A stretch of 64,000 nucleotides of DNA, from assembly GCF_021491375.1 (NCBI RefSeq), contig NZ_JAKEVY010000005.1, positions 62,001 through 126,000 of the forward strand, written 5' to 3'. The first letter of the stretch is position 1, and each line of letters opens with the position of its first letter. Source of the stretch: Flavihumibacter fluminis (GTDB lineage: Bacteria; Bacteroidota; Bacteroidia; Chitinophagales; Chitinophagaceae). This document shows, one piece after another, positions 8,366 through 17,278 of this stretch. The position numbers and the translations under genes were made by a program. A model generated the notes under the pieces. The model ran no database searches and was not told the origin of the DNA. It saw only the letters and a list, made by a program, of their open reading frames with translations.

Positions 8366-9130
8366 ATGAATAATCCAAACGAAAAACAGCGCTATGTTCA
8401 TCCTCATGGTGCTCCCACAAAAGGTAAGATCTTAATGGTGGCCAGTTCACCGGCAGTTTCAAGTCAAACCGGTTGGCCAATTGGTTTTTGGGCTGCCGAA
8501 CTCACACATCCCATGTGGGTGTTTGAAGAAGCAGGATACGAAATCGAATTGGTTTCCACTGAAGGTGGAAAGCTTGAAATGGATGGTTACTCCAATCCCA
8601 CAGATGCCAGCGGTTATTCTGCACACGATATCATATCCTTGGGTTATCTGCAGAAGCCTGAATTTAAAAACATGCTGGAGCATACCAAAAAACTTACAGA
8701 TGTAAAGCACAAGGATTATGTTGCTATTTTTCTGGTAGGCGGACAAGGCCCGATGTATACATTCAGAGGCAATGCCGGATTACAGCAACTGTTTGTTTCG
8801 TTTTATGAAGCAGGTAAGCCGGCGGCAGCTGTTTGCCATTCCACTACGCTTTTATTAGAAGCCAAAACATCAGACGGAGAACTGTTGGTTAAAGGCAAAA
8901 CCTGGACGGGCTTTGCAAATGCTGAGGAGGACTTCGCAGATACTGCAGTAGGAATAAAAATTCAACCTTACAGAATTGAAGAGGAAGCCAATAAGTTATC
9001 CGGAACAACTTTTAAAGTAGCTGCTCCATTTACTTCGTATGCCATTCAGGATGGTAATTTAGTAACCGGCCAACAACAAAACTCAGGAGCTGCAGCCGCA
9101 GAACTGGTGGTAGAACTCTTAAGTAAATAG
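8366..9130 (+). CDS. DJ-1/PfpI-family (Hsp31-like) glyoxalase/amidase-like protein
   Basis: The 254-residue protein belongs to the DJ-1/PfpI superfamily, close to Hsp31-type class 1 glutamine-amidotransferase-like proteins that detoxify glyoxals or act in stress. The nucleophile elbow is AAVCHS with C157 and H158. The supporting acidic residue is in GFWAAE (E45), and LVGGQGPMYTF is the oxyanion-side loop. No signal peptide is visible. It is the first gene of an AT-rich three-gene cassette and lies behind a dyad-rich promoter. The exact reaction is not determined by sequence. Confidence 0.88.
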   Translation: MNNPNEKQRYVHPHGAPTKGKILMVASSPAVSSQTGWPIGFWAAELTHPMWVFEEAGYEIELVSTEGGKLEMDGYSNPTDASGYSAHDIISLGYLQKPEFKNMLEHTKKLTDVKHKDYVAIFLVGGQGPMYTFRGNAGLQQLFVSFYEAGKPAAAVCHSTTLLLEAKTSDGELLVKGKTWTGFANAEEDFADTAVGIKIQPYRIEEEANKLSGTTFKVAAPFTSYAIQDGNLVTGQQQNSGAAAAELVVELLSK

Positions 9131-9136
9131 TTATCT

Positions 9137-9165
9137 TATACAGGCAGGTATTTCCTGCCTGTATA
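9137..9165 (+). terminator. Perfect 12-bp hairpin after the DJ-1/PfpI gene
   Basis: TATACAGGCAGG pairs perfectly with its complement around a 5-base loop, 6 bases after the stop codon. It lacks a T-tract, so it may be a weak terminator or an mRNA-stabilising stem within the three-gene unit. Confidence 0.55.
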
Positions 9166-9175
9166 GCTTCCGAAC

Positions 9176-9826
9176 ATGATGAAGAAGTTGTTTCTGATAA
9201 TTCTGATTGGTCTGTACAATACTGCAATGGCTCAAATTCCGGTTGAGCTATTTGGTGGACATGAACGCACTACCGTTGATATCATGTTTTTCAAGTATTT
9301 CAAAAACAGGCAGGGTGAAAATTCCCGCTGGTTATTCTTCAATAGAAATCGCGCAAGTTTTGACTATCGAATGACCAAAACAACTTATTTACCACAATTT
9401 GGATTTACGGAAGCCATTTCATACAATCATGAGAAATTAAAAGGCTTTGCACCTGTAATGGTTGTGCAGGTTTTAAATTCGGGTATATATCCAAAAGCAG
9501 GATTTCAATATGCACATATCAATAAAAGCATGACCATTTTTTCATGGTTTGTATGCGAGCTTCTTAAAAAACCGGATCTGGATTACTTTATACTCTTTCG
9601 TTATACTCCGTTGCTTACGGCAAAACTCAAACTTTTTACCCAGGTAGAAAGCGTAAATACATTTCCAACAGTTCGTTCAACTAATTTCAGTTTTACACAA
9701 CGATTCAGATTGGGCCTTGAACTAAATAATTACCAGTTTGGTTCAGGCGCAGACTTTAACCAGGCAGGTAATGCCTCATTTATTAAGTCGTGCAATTTTG
9801 GAGTTTTTATCAGGCATGAATTTTAA
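9176..9826 (+). CDS. Predicted exported protein, outer-membrane-like, unknown family
   Basis: I do not recognise this 216-residue protein. It has a clear signal peptide (KKLFLIILIGLYNTAMA, cleaved before Q20). The remainder alternates hydrophobic and polar residues with many aromatics (MTIFSWFVCELL, FSFTQRFRLGLELNNYQF) and ends in the terminal Phe of VFIRHEF, which fits a small outer-membrane beta-barrel. Base composition is AT-rich (one sampled row about 32% GC), like the bestrophin gene that follows 3 bases later. It sits between the DJ-1 and bestrophin genes and probably shares their transcript. Confidence 0.7.
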   Translation: MMKKLFLIILIGLYNTAMAQIPVELFGGHERTTVDIMFFKYFKNRQGENSRWLFFNRNRASFDYRMTKTTYLPQFGFTEAISYNHEKLKGFAPVMVVQVLNSGIYPKAGFQYAHINKSMTIFSWFVCELLKKPDLDYFILFRYTPLLTAKLKLFTQVESVNTFPTVRSTNFSFTQRFRLGLELNNYQFGSGADFNQAGNASFIKSCNFGVFIRHEF

Positions 9827-9829
9827 ACT

Positions 9830-10765
9830 ATGATAGTAAAGCGAAATTTTAATCTTATTAAAGTCGTTCAGTATATCAAAACTGAATTGACTTTTTCGGT
9901 TATTATATCTGTAGCTGTTTTTTTATTACATAAGAATAATGTAACAATTCTGCAACTTCCCTTTTCTGTAGCTGCAATACTGGGAAGTGCGTTAGCTATA
10001 TTTATTGCCTTCAGAAATAACAGTTCCTATAACCGATGGTGGGAAGCCCGAACTCAATGGGGAGGTATTATCAATTCCTGCCGTATTCTGGCGAGATTAA
10101 CAATTACGTTTACGGATAGCCATGCTCATCAGGCAAATTTTGATAAGGTACGAAGCGAACAATTCAAAAAAGAATTGATTTATAAAACCATTGCCTGGGC
10201 TCATGGGTTGCGTTTGCATTTAAGAAAACAGGATAACTGGCAGGAATTGAAAGCATTTTTGCCAGTTCAGGAATACGAACTACTTAAAAAAGCAAACAAT
10301 AAACCCAATTATATTCAGCTATTGGCTGGGAGAAAGATATATGAAGCCATGGCAAACGGAACTTTGGGTGGTTTTGACAGCTTTCAAATGGAGGGACAGC
10401 TATTGGCCCTGGCAAATTATCAGGGTAATTGCGAACGTATTAAAGACACCCCATTGCTAAGGCAATACGATTATTTTACGAGGGTGTTTCTGTATGCTTT
10501 TATGTTGCTTCTTCCATTTTCCCTTATTGGTGACTTCACTAAAATGAATAGTGCAATTTTGATGCTACCAGTTTCAATAATCCTGTCTTTTGTTTTTGCC
10601 ATAATCGGGAAAGTGGGTGAAGTGAATGAAGATCCTTTTGAAAACAGAATTACCGATGTGCCCTTAACAGCTTTGTGCAATACGGTAGAAATAGATTTGC
10701 GAGAAATGTTAGGTGAATCCCATTTACCTGAAAAATCAGCAGCAGAAAATGGGTATTTGTTTTAA
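9830..10765 (+). CDS. Bestrophin-family anion channel
   Basis: The 311-residue product is a bacterial bestrophin (UPF0187), a pentameric chloride or cation channel of the inner membrane. The hallmark segments are the first helix near residues 19-37, the LALFIAFRNN-like helix 2 (SALAIFIAFRNNSSYNRWWEAR near 50-70) and the conserved GEVNEDPFE sequence near residue 264, with two hydrophobic helices before it. The row at 9841 is only about 28% GC. The gene starts 3 bases after its upstream neighbour and ends about 20 bases from a truncated L,D-transpeptidase fragment on the other strand. Confidence 0.92.
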   Translation: MIVKRNFNLIKVVQYIKTELTFSVIISVAVFLLHKNNVTILQLPFSVAAILGSALAIFIAFRNNSSYNRWWEARTQWGGIINSCRILARLTITFTDSHAHQANFDKVRSEQFKKELIYKTIAWAHGLRLHLRKQDNWQELKAFLPVQEYELLKKANNKPNYIQLLAGRKIYEAMANGTLGGFDSFQMEGQLLALANYQGNCERIKDTPLLRQYDYFTRVFLYAFMLLLPFSLIGDFTKMNSAILMLPVSIILSFVFAIIGKVGEVNEDPFENRITDVPLTALCNTVEIDLREMLGESHLPEKSAAENGYLF

Positions 10766-11035
10766 GCCATACAAACAGAGTTTATTGCAGCGGCTATGCG
10801 TTACCAATCCTGTTTTTTTAATCGTATTATTGGCTAGATTGTAGATCACAAATCTTGCCAGACCGGAACCTTCTTTCATATCAACAAAGAAAGCGAGCTG
10901 GTCATTATATCCATGCTGTCTGGCAAATTTTTTCAGTCCTGAAGCATGTTGGTTTAGTCTTGAACTGAAATTATCAGGCGACCGTCCGGATAATGCCAAC
11001 ATGGATAAACTGATCAATAATAGTTTAAAAAACAT
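10766..11035 (-). pseudogene. Truncated YkuD_2-type L,D-transpeptidase remnant
   Basis: The reading frame starts with a signal peptide (MFFKLLLISLSMLAL) and continues with sequence like the N-terminal part of the Bacteroidota murein L,D-transpeptidase catalytic family (PF13645): FFVDMKEGSGLARFVIYNL and then GLVTHSRCNK. Resemblance stops near base 10780. The catalytic His/Cys region of the usual 200-plus residues is absent, because the bestrophin gene ends at 10765 on the other strand. The reading frame runs on into bestrophin antisense for ten codons. It reads as a gene cut by arrival of the AT-rich cassette or by deletion. Confidence 0.65.
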
Positions 11036-11072
11036 AGCCTGCATTTCCGGAGAGATGCAGGCTATGTTTTAT
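11027..11072. terminator. Terminator of dxs, bidirectional
   Basis: A perfect 16-bp stem (11029-11044 with 11055-11070) has a 10-base loop. On the minus strand it is followed by six T residues, so it terminates dxs. On the plus strand it is followed by TTTTATT. The start of the transpeptidase remnant overlaps this hairpin. Confidence 0.85.
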
Positions 11073-11098
11073 TCCACAATGTACTTACGAATTTAATT

Positions 11099-13027
11099 TT
11101 ACTGTAACAGTTGAACCCGCACTTTCTCCTTCATCATATCTCGTAAGGTTTCCGCAATAGCATTGGCATCATAACCACATTCGCGATGTAATTCCTTCAG
11201 GCTGCCATGCTCCACGATACGATCGGGAATACCAAGCATTCTGACTTCTGCCTGGTAATTATGTGCAGCCATGAATTCCAATACAGCGGAACCAACTCCA
11301 CCTACTATTGTACCATCTTCAACTGTAATGATCTTTGTGTAACGCTGGAATACTTCATGCAACATTTCTTCATCCAGGGGCTTTACAAATCGCAGGTCGT
11401 AATGGCCTGCATTGATGCCATATTGTTTCACTTCACGAATGGCACTTGCCGCAAAATTTCCAGGATGACCGAAACTCAACACGGCAATCTCTTCCCCATC
11501 TTTCAGTTTGCGCCCTTTTCCTATTTCCACTTCCTTCATTTCTGTTCTCCATTCCGGCATAACACCTTCACCTCGTGGATAACGAATCACAACAGGAAGT
11601 TTGGTGGATTCCAGTTGAGCTGTATACATCAGGTTGCGCAGTTCCGCTTCATTCATCGGTGCACTGATGATCAGGTTGGGAATACAACGGAAATAAGGAA
11701 TATCATAAGCACCGTGGTGAGTGGGTCCGTCTTCGCCTACCAATCCCGCACGGTCCAGGCAGAATACAACCGGTAATTTCTGAATGGCAACATCATGTAC
11801 TACCTGATCATAAGCCCTTTGCATGAAAGAACTATAAATATTGCAATACACTTTCATACCCTGTGTTGCTAATCCCGCACTCACGGTTACTGCATGCTGT
11901 TCACAAATGCCTACATCCAGTGCCCGATCCGGCATTTTATCCATCATGATTTTCAGTGATGATCCCGATGGCATTGCAGGGGTAATGCCAAAGATGGCGG
12001 GATTTTGTTCCGCCAGTTCCAGAATCGTATGCCCAAATACATCCTGGTATTTGGGTGGCTGGGGCGTATCAAATTTTTTCTTGAATATCTCGCCGGTAAT
12101 CTTGTCGAAGAGCCCGGGTGCATGCCACTTGGTCTGGTCTTTTTCGGCCAGCTCATAGCCCTTGCCCTTCACTGTAATGATGTGCAGAATTTTTGGACCA
12201 GGAATATTTTTCAGGTCCTGCAGGGTATCTACCAGTTTGGTGATATTATGTCCGTCGATTGGACCAAAGTACCGGATTTTCAATGCCTCAAACAGGTTGC
12301 TGCTTTTATTCAGCATACCCTTGATCGAGTGCTCCAGTTTGGAAGCCATTTCTCTTGAGAAATTTCCGCCAACCGGGAGTTTACCCAACGCTTTCCAAAC
12401 ATCGTCCTTGAATCGGTTATAAGCTGGTGAAGTGGTGATATCTGTAAGGTATTCTTTCAGGGCACCTACATTGGGGTCGATGCTCATGCAATTGTCATTC
12501 AGGATGATCAGCATATCGGCATCAGAAACCCCGGCATGGTTCATTGCTTCAAAGGCCATACCTGCAGTCATGGAGCCATCGCCAATCACAGCCACGGACT
12601 TGCGGTCTTCACCTTTGTATTTGGCCGCCAAAGCCATACCCAGGGCGGCTGAGATGGAGGTGGAGGAATGGCCTACTCCAAACGTATCGTATTCACTTTC
12701 AGAGCGTTTGGGAAAGCCAGACAAGCCACCGTATTTGCGGTTGCTTGGGAAATTATCACGCCGACCGGTTAAAATTTTATGTCCGTATGCCTGGTGACCC
12801 ACGTCCCAAACTAATTGGTCGTAGGGGGTATTATACACATAGTGCAGGGCTGTAGTCAGTTCTACCACACCCAGGCTGGCTGCAAAATGCCCTCCATGCA
12901 CACTCACTACATCAATGATGTACTGCCTGAGCTCGTCACAAACCTGGTGCAATTGTTCTTTTCCCAGCTTCTTGAGGTCGGATGGCTGATTGATCTGTTC
13001 TAAAAGTGGCCCCGGTTTAATTTCCAT
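11099..13027 (-). CDS. dxs: 1-deoxy-D-xylulose-5-phosphate synthase
   Basis: Dxs condenses pyruvate and glyceraldehyde-3-phosphate in the first step of the MEP isoprenoid pathway. The product from the ATG at 13027 is 642 residues, the usual size. Motifs in order are GGHFAASLGVVELT, VWDVGHQAYGHKILTGR, the TPP site GDGSMTAGMAFEAMNHAG with the ILNDN end, and the transketolase-like C-terminal half with DRAGLVGEDGPTHHG. An upstream in-frame ATG at 13093 would add 22 residues unlike the family, so I prefer MEIKPGPLLE. It supplies isoprenoid precursors also used by the GGGP synthase at 17.3 kb. Confidence 0.97.
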   Translation of the reverse strand: MEIKPGPLLEQINQPSDLKKLGKEQLHQVCDELRQYIIDVVSVHGGHFAASLGVVELTTALHYVYNTPYDQLVWDVGHQAYGHKILTGRRDNFPSNRKYGGLSGFPKRSESEYDTFGVGHSSTSISAALGMALAAKYKGEDRKSVAVIGDGSMTAGMAFEAMNHAGVSDADMLIILNDNCMSIDPNVGALKEYLTDITTSPAYNRFKDDVWKALGKLPVGGNFSREMASKLEHSIKGMLNKSSNLFEALKIRYFGPIDGHNITKLVDTLQDLKNIPGPKILHIITVKGKGYELAEKDQTKWHAPGLFDKITGEIFKKKFDTPQPPKYQDVFGHTILELAEQNPAIFGITPAMPSGSSLKIMMDKMPDRALDVGICEQHAVTVSAGLATQGMKVYCNIYSSFMQRAYDQVVHDVAIQKLPVVFCLDRAGLVGEDGPTHHGAYDIPYFRCIPNLIISAPMNEAELRNLMYTAQLESTKLPVVIRYPRGEGVMPEWRTEMKEVEIGKGRKLKDGEEIAVLSFGHPGNFAASAIREVKQYGINAGHYDLRFVKPLDEEMLHEVFQRYTKIITVEDGTIVGGVGSAVLEFMAAHNYQAEVRMLGIPDRIVEHGSLKELHRECGYDANAIAETLRDMMKEKVRVQLLQ

Positions 13028-13171
13028 TCGGTAAAAATAAAGCGTATGAGATAAAGAATTTAACAAATCCGTCCTAAAATAGTTGGCTGCCATCCATCCC
13101 GGCCAGTTACCCCCGTCCCAATTTATTTGGCCATTAGTACAATTCGGTATATTAGGGGTGGAACAAACAGC

Positions 13172-13179
13172 TAGATTTG
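13172..13179 (+). promoter_or_regulatory. -7 box five bases from the histidine kinase start
   Basis: TAGATTTG matches TAnnTTTG and is followed by five bases and the ATG at 13185. This placement supports the short start and implies a nearly leaderless mRNA. Confidence 0.5.
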
Positions 13180-13184
13180 CCTAT

Positions 13185-14243
13185 ATGCTACCACGCGGAA
13201 TTAAATATTATTGGATTTGCCAGGTACTGGGCTGGACCTTCGTGGCCCTGACTATGGTAATTTTCGTATATACCTTCACCCCCTCCAAGATTGATCAGCG
13301 CCTGTTTGTGCGGGTGGGACTGATATTCATATCCGGGATTTTTACCACCCATATGTTCCGGGCCTTTATCAAGCGGAGCGGCTGGTTATTATTGCCGATT
13401 GAAAAAGTGATACCCCGGATGGCAATGGGAATTGTCATAACCAGTCTGCTTTGTAGCCTGTTGTTCATGGCACTGGTGCAACTCTTTGATGTTCAGACTG
13501 ATGTGCAGCGTCGGATCGATTTTCCAGCCCGGTTATTGGGGGCTACCCTGGATATTGGTCTTTTTATAATTCCCTGGACGCTGATCTATTATATTTACCA
13601 TTACGTGGCGAAGAGCCGGAAACAGGAAGTAGATACCCTTAAACTGGAAGCGCTGGTGAAAGAACTGGAGCTGAAGACCATCAAAGCCCATATTAATCCC
13701 CATTTCATTTTTAATGCCCTCAACAGTATCAGGGCCTTGATTGATGAAAATCCCAGTCGGGCCAGGGATGCCATCACGGAACTCAGCAATATTCTTCGTA
13801 GTAGCATGCAGTCGGAGAAATCAGAAACGGTACCGCTGGAGAAAGAGCTGAATATCGTACGGGATTACCTGGCGCTGGAACATATCCGGTTTGAAGACCG
13901 GTTAAAAGTGGAATACCAGATCGATGAAGATACCCTCGATCAACCCATTCCGCCTATGATGCTGCAAACCCTGGTGGAGAATGCCATCAAACACGGAATT
14001 GGAAAGCAGATGAAAGGGGGAGTGGTGCGTATTATTTCTGATTTTCGGGATAATTACCACGAATTACTGGTACAAAATACCGGACGTTTATCCGGACATA
14101 TTAATGGTGATGGATTTGGAATCAGCAGTACCCGCAACCGGCTGCAGCTTCTTTTTGGTGATAAAGCAGATTTCCATATCCAGGAGAGTAATGGCAATAT
14201 GGTGGAAGCGAGAGTAAAAATTCCGGTAACAGAACCCGCTTAA
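13185..14243 (+). CDS. LytS-type sensor histidine kinase (His_kinase PF06580)
   Basis: The 352-residue inner-membrane protein has four hydrophobic helices in the first 140 residues, then a short coiled region and a His_kinase domain. The phospho-acceptor motif is NPHFIFNALNSIR with H173; the ATP-binding N-box is LVENAIKHGIG. No extracellular sensor domain is visible. An upstream in-frame ATG at 13083 was rejected because the family-like sequence begins at MLPRGIKYYW and a -7 box lies between the two starts. It overlaps functionally with the LytTR regulator 10 bases downstream. Confidence 0.92.
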   Translation: MLPRGIKYYWICQVLGWTFVALTMVIFVYTFTPSKIDQRLFVRVGLIFISGIFTTHMFRAFIKRSGWLLLPIEKVIPRMAMGIVITSLLCSLLFMALVQLFDVQTDVQRRIDFPARLLGATLDIGLFIIPWTLIYYIYHYVAKSRKQEVDTLKLEALVKELELKTIKAHINPHFIFNALNSIRALIDENPSRARDAITELSNILRSSMQSEKSETVPLEKELNIVRDYLALEHIRFEDRLKVEYQIDEDTLDQPIPPMMLQTLVENAIKHGIGKQMKGGVVRIISDFRDNYHELLVQNTGRLSGHINGDGFGISSTRNRLQLLFGDKADFHIQESNGNMVEARVKIPVTEPA

Positions 14244-14253
14244 ACGAACACTT

Positions 14254-14985
14254 ATGATAAAGGCAGTACTGATCGACGATGAACGTCTGGCCCGTACAGA
14301 ACTAAGAAAATTATTATCCGAATTCCCTGAAATTGAAGTGATCGGTGAAGCTGCCAATGCGGCCGAGGGGATTGATGTAATCGAAAACCTCCAACCTGAC
14401 CTGGTATTCCTCGATATCCAGATGCCGGGTAAAACCGGTTTTGATATGTTGAGCGAACTGGGTAAAGCACCCCATGTGATCTTTACAACTGCTTATGATG
14501 AATATGCCCTCAAGGCATTTGAAGTAAATGCACTTGATTACCTGCTCAAGCCGGTGGATACCAAACGCCTGGCAGATGCCATCAATAAATTACATGTGGC
14601 AGAGGAGAAGGAAGCTATGGCACCCGCCATCAGTTCCAATCGTAGTTTACTCAGCGAACACGACCAGGTGTTCGTAAAAGATGGAGAACGTTGCTGGTTT
14701 GTAAAATTGAGTGATATTCGGTTATTCGAAAGCGTTGGGAATTATGCCAAAGTTTTCTTCGGTAACAACAAACCGCTGATCCTGAAATCACTGAATGCGT
14801 TGGAAGAAAGACTGGATGAAAAGGTTTTTTTCCGTGCCAACCGAAAACATATTGTCAACCTGCGACTGATTGAAAAAATTGAACCTTATTTTAACGGCGG
14901 ACTCCTGTTAGAATTGAAAGGTGGCGAAAAGATTGAAGTGAGCAGACGGCAAACAGTGAAGTTTAAGGAGATGATGAGCTTGTAA
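14254..14985 (+). CDS. LytTR-family response regulator
   Basis: The 243-residue protein has a receiver domain (residues 1-120) with acidic pocket D9/E10-type residues, phospho-acceptor D54 in VFLDIQMPG and the conserved K99-P100. A LytTR DNA-binding domain follows at about 135-240 (FVKDGERCWFVKLSDIRLFE and FFRANRKHIVNL). It pairs with the kinase 10 bases upstream. LytTR proteins bind direct repeats in promoters; the targets are not evident. The TAA stop runs straight into a GTGAGACGTCAGACG-type repeat. Confidence 0.95.
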   Translation: MIKAVLIDDERLARTELRKLLSEFPEIEVIGEAANAAEGIDVIENLQPDLVFLDIQMPGKTGFDMLSELGKAPHVIFTTAYDEYALKAFEVNALDYLLKPVDTKRLADAINKLHVAEEKEAMAPAISSNRSLLSEHDQVFVKDGERCWFVKLSDIRLFESVGNYAKVFFGNNKPLILKSLNALEERLDEKVFFRANRKHIVNLRLIEKIEPYFNGGLLLELKGGEKIEVSRRQTVKFKEMMSL

Positions 14986-15016
14986 GGAAGTGAGACGTCA
15001 GACGTCAGACGTGAGA
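14986..15016 (+). repeat. Heptamer repeat after the LytTR gene stop codon
   Basis: Immediately after the TAA there is a degenerate 7-bp array of the form GTGAGA-CGTCAGA-CGTCAGA-CGTGAGA. The same purine-rich sense-strand motif follows other stop codons in the window. Confidence 0.75.
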
Positions 15017-15038
15017 AGTATTTAGTAAGAATTAAGAA

Positions 15039-16334
15039 ATGGATATGAAGTATATATTGATGATGGGGGCGCTGGGATTGGCGCTTCAGGTAAATGCACA
15101 GAAGAAATCTAAGAAAGAACCCGGTATTGATATCAAAGAAGTAAGCAGGATTGAAAAGACCCTCTCTGCAGATGATATGGAGGGAAGAAGAATTTTTACT
15201 CCGGGTATTGATAAGGCGGCCAATTTTATTGCTGCAGAGTTTGAAAAAATCGGACTGGAAAAGCTTCCTAACAGTAATAGTTACCTGCAATCTTTCAAAA
15301 TGCTGAAGCCCAATCAGATTGCTGCTTCAGTTACTGCCAATGGTAAAGTACTGGATAATAAAAGTTTCTTTGTTGTTACTCCAAAAGAAAACCTGGTTGT
15401 AACAGAGAGCACCGGTTTTGAATTGGTTGCCATCAAAGCAGGCGGCAATTTTATGCAGGAAGCATACGGACATGTTTCCTCCGGTAAAAACAAAGTGGTA
15501 GTAGTAGATCCTTCCTACGCATCTAATTTCGGAAGGCTTTCCTTTTTCAAAAGACAGATGATGGAAGGTGGGGCTTCTACAATTTTCATTTTATCTGCTG
15601 AGCCGCTGACCAGCTTTTCAGTTACTGCCAATCACCAGTTTGAAGTGTCCAAACTTCATAATGTGGTAGGTGTATTGCCTGGAAAATCCAAAAAGAATGA
15701 GTATGTAATCTTTTCCGGCCATTATGATCACCTCGGTATCGGTAAGCCAGTGAATGGTGATTCCATTTTCAATGGGGCGAATGATGATGCTGCTGGTACT
15801 ACTGCGGTAATCATGCTGGCGAAATATTTTAAACAACTTCGGAATAATGAACGCACCATTCTTTTTGCAGCCTTTACTGCAGAGGAAATGGGAGGTTACG
15901 GCGCTACATATTTTTCGCGTCAGTTCGATCCGGCTACTGTAATGGCCATGTTCAATATTGAAATGATCGGTACGGAGAGCAAATGGGGTACAAACTCCGC
16001 CTATATTACAGGATATGAAAAATCCAGCATGGGTGAGATCATGAAGAAGAACCTGGAAGGAACAGGATTTACTTTTCATCCGGACCCCTATCCTGATCAG
16101 CAATTGTTCTATCGTTCTGACAACGCTACATTGGCCCGGTTGGGTGTGCCTGCACATACCATTTCTACTTCCAAAATGGACAGTGAAAAATATTATCATA
16201 CCGTTGATGATGAATTTGAAACACTGGATATGGAAAACATGACCCGTATCATTCGTGCTATTGCACTCAGTTCGAGAACCATTGTTGCGGGCACGGATAC
16301 ACCAACAAGGGTAGATACATCCAGTTTGCGTTGA
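15039..16334 (+). CDS. Exported M28-family aminopeptidase (first of pair)
   Basis: The 431-residue protein has a signal peptide (ILMMGALGLALQVNAQ, cleaved near 21) and an M28 zinc-peptidase domain. Zinc ligands and catalytic residues can be seen in HYDHLG (H228, D230), GANDDAAGT (D249 or D250), TAEEMG (E282-E283), NIEMIG and the last histidine in EKYYHTVDDE. A PA-like insert may occupy residues 110-200. It probably trims peptides in the periplasm or outside. The next M28 gene starts within its stop codon, so translation of the two is coupled. Confidence 0.93.
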   Translation: MDMKYILMMGALGLALQVNAQKKSKKEPGIDIKEVSRIEKTLSADDMEGRRIFTPGIDKAANFIAAEFEKIGLEKLPNSNSYLQSFKMLKPNQIAASVTANGKVLDNKSFFVVTPKENLVVTESTGFELVAIKAGGNFMQEAYGHVSSGKNKVVVVDPSYASNFGRLSFFKRQMMEGGASTIFILSAEPLTSFSVTANHQFEVSKLHNVVGVLPGKSKKNEYVIFSGHYDHLGIGKPVNGDSIFNGANDDAAGTTAVIMLAKYFKQLRNNERTILFAAFTAEEMGGYGATYFSRQFDPATVMAMFNIEMIGTESKWGTNSAYITGYEKSSMGEIMKKNLEGTGFTFHPDPYPDQQLFYRSDNATLARLGVPAHTISTSKMDSEKYYHTVDDEFETLDMENMTRIIRAIALSSRTIVAGTDTPTRVDTSSLR

Positions 16335-17278
16335 TGAGAACTGGTCATATCGCGGTTGCTTTTCTCTTTAGTTGTTTGCTGCTGACGCAGCGGGCTTCAG
16401 CACAGTTAGCTGTTGACAGTAGTACCATATTGGAAGATATCCGTAGCTGGATGGAATACCTGACAACTGACCGCTTGAGAGGTCGGGTAGAGGGCTCTCC
16501 GCAAAATCAGGAAGTTACCAGGGCTATCGCTGACTATTTCTCCAGCCTGGGATTAAAACCCTACCTGGATAGTGGTCTGCTGCATACCTTTTACCGGGAT
16601 AATACAGATACTTCCATCTCAACCAGTAATGTGATCGGATGGCTGCCCGGTTCTGAAAAGCCCGAAGAATTCATTGTTCTTTCTGCGCATTTTGATCATG
16701 TTCAGGTTGGGTATTACAATAAAACCGACAAGATCTACAACGGGGCAAATGATAATGCATCCGGCACGTCTGTATTGCTGGCAATAGCAAAGCAATTGGT
16801 ACTAACAGGGCCGTATAAGCGAAGTATTGTTTTTTGTGCTTTTAATGCAGAAGAGGCCGGACTTATAGGTTCTGCCGACTTTGCCGATAAAATCAACCCT
16901 GAGCAGATAGTCGCCGGCATTAATCTTGAAATGCTGGGTTATCCGCAGTATGGCAGGCAAGCAGTTATGCTGACGGGTATGTACAATTCAGATTTATACA
17001 AGATTTTACGGAAGCGTGCAGAAGCAGCTTCTATCCGTTTTCGGAGAGAGCGGGGAGACCTGTTTGAACGTTCTGATAATTATTCCCTGGCTAAAAAAGG
17101 TATCCCTGCACACACGATTATGGCGAGTGATGACCGGGAACCCTGTTATCATCATCCTTGTGATGAATTAAAGCGTATGAACATTCCCAATATGGCGGCG
17201 CTTGCCAAAGGCATTATTTATATGATGCAAGGATTGCTGGATGGTTCAGAAACACCAACCAGGATCAGGGTGCAGTAG
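16334..17278 (+). CDS. Exported M28-family aminopeptidase (second of pair)
   Basis: This 314-residue M28 peptidase begins at the ATG of the TGATG that also holds the stop of the previous gene. A signal peptide ends near RASAQ. Catalytic landmarks are AHFDH (H119, D121), GANDNASGT, AFNAEEAGLIG, NLEMLG and the terminal histidine segment CYHHPCDE. It is a shorter divergent paralogue of its neighbour without the extra insert, pointing to tandem duplication. Its 3' end overlaps that of the convergent GGGP synthase gene by 14 bases. Confidence 0.93.
   Translation: MRTGHIAVAFLFSCLLLTQRASAQLAVDSSTILEDIRSWMEYLTTDRLRGRVEGSPQNQEVTRAIADYFSSLGLKPYLDSGLLHTFYRDNTDTSISTSNVIGWLPGSEKPEEFIVLSAHFDHVQVGYYNKTDKIYNGANDNASGTSVLLAIAKQLVLTGPYKRSIVFCAFNAEEAGLIGSADFADKINPEQIVAGINLEMLGYPQYGRQAVMLTGMYNSDLYKILRKRAEAASIRFRRERGDLFERSDNYSLAKKGIPAHTIMASDDREPCYHHPCDELKRMNIPNMAALAKGIIYMMQGLLDGSETPTRIRVQ

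Noticed and set aside
8255-11035. Insertion sequence or phage at the AT-rich cassette
   Set aside because: There is no transposase, integrase or terminal repeat; only composition and gene truncation support transfer.
13028-13093. 22-residue N-terminal extension of Dxs
   Set aside because: Family-like sequence starts at MEIKPGPLLE; the upstream part looks like intergenic DNA.
13083-13184. Longer N-terminus for the histidine kinase
   Set aside because: The extra residues do not resemble the family and a -7 box lies between the two starts.
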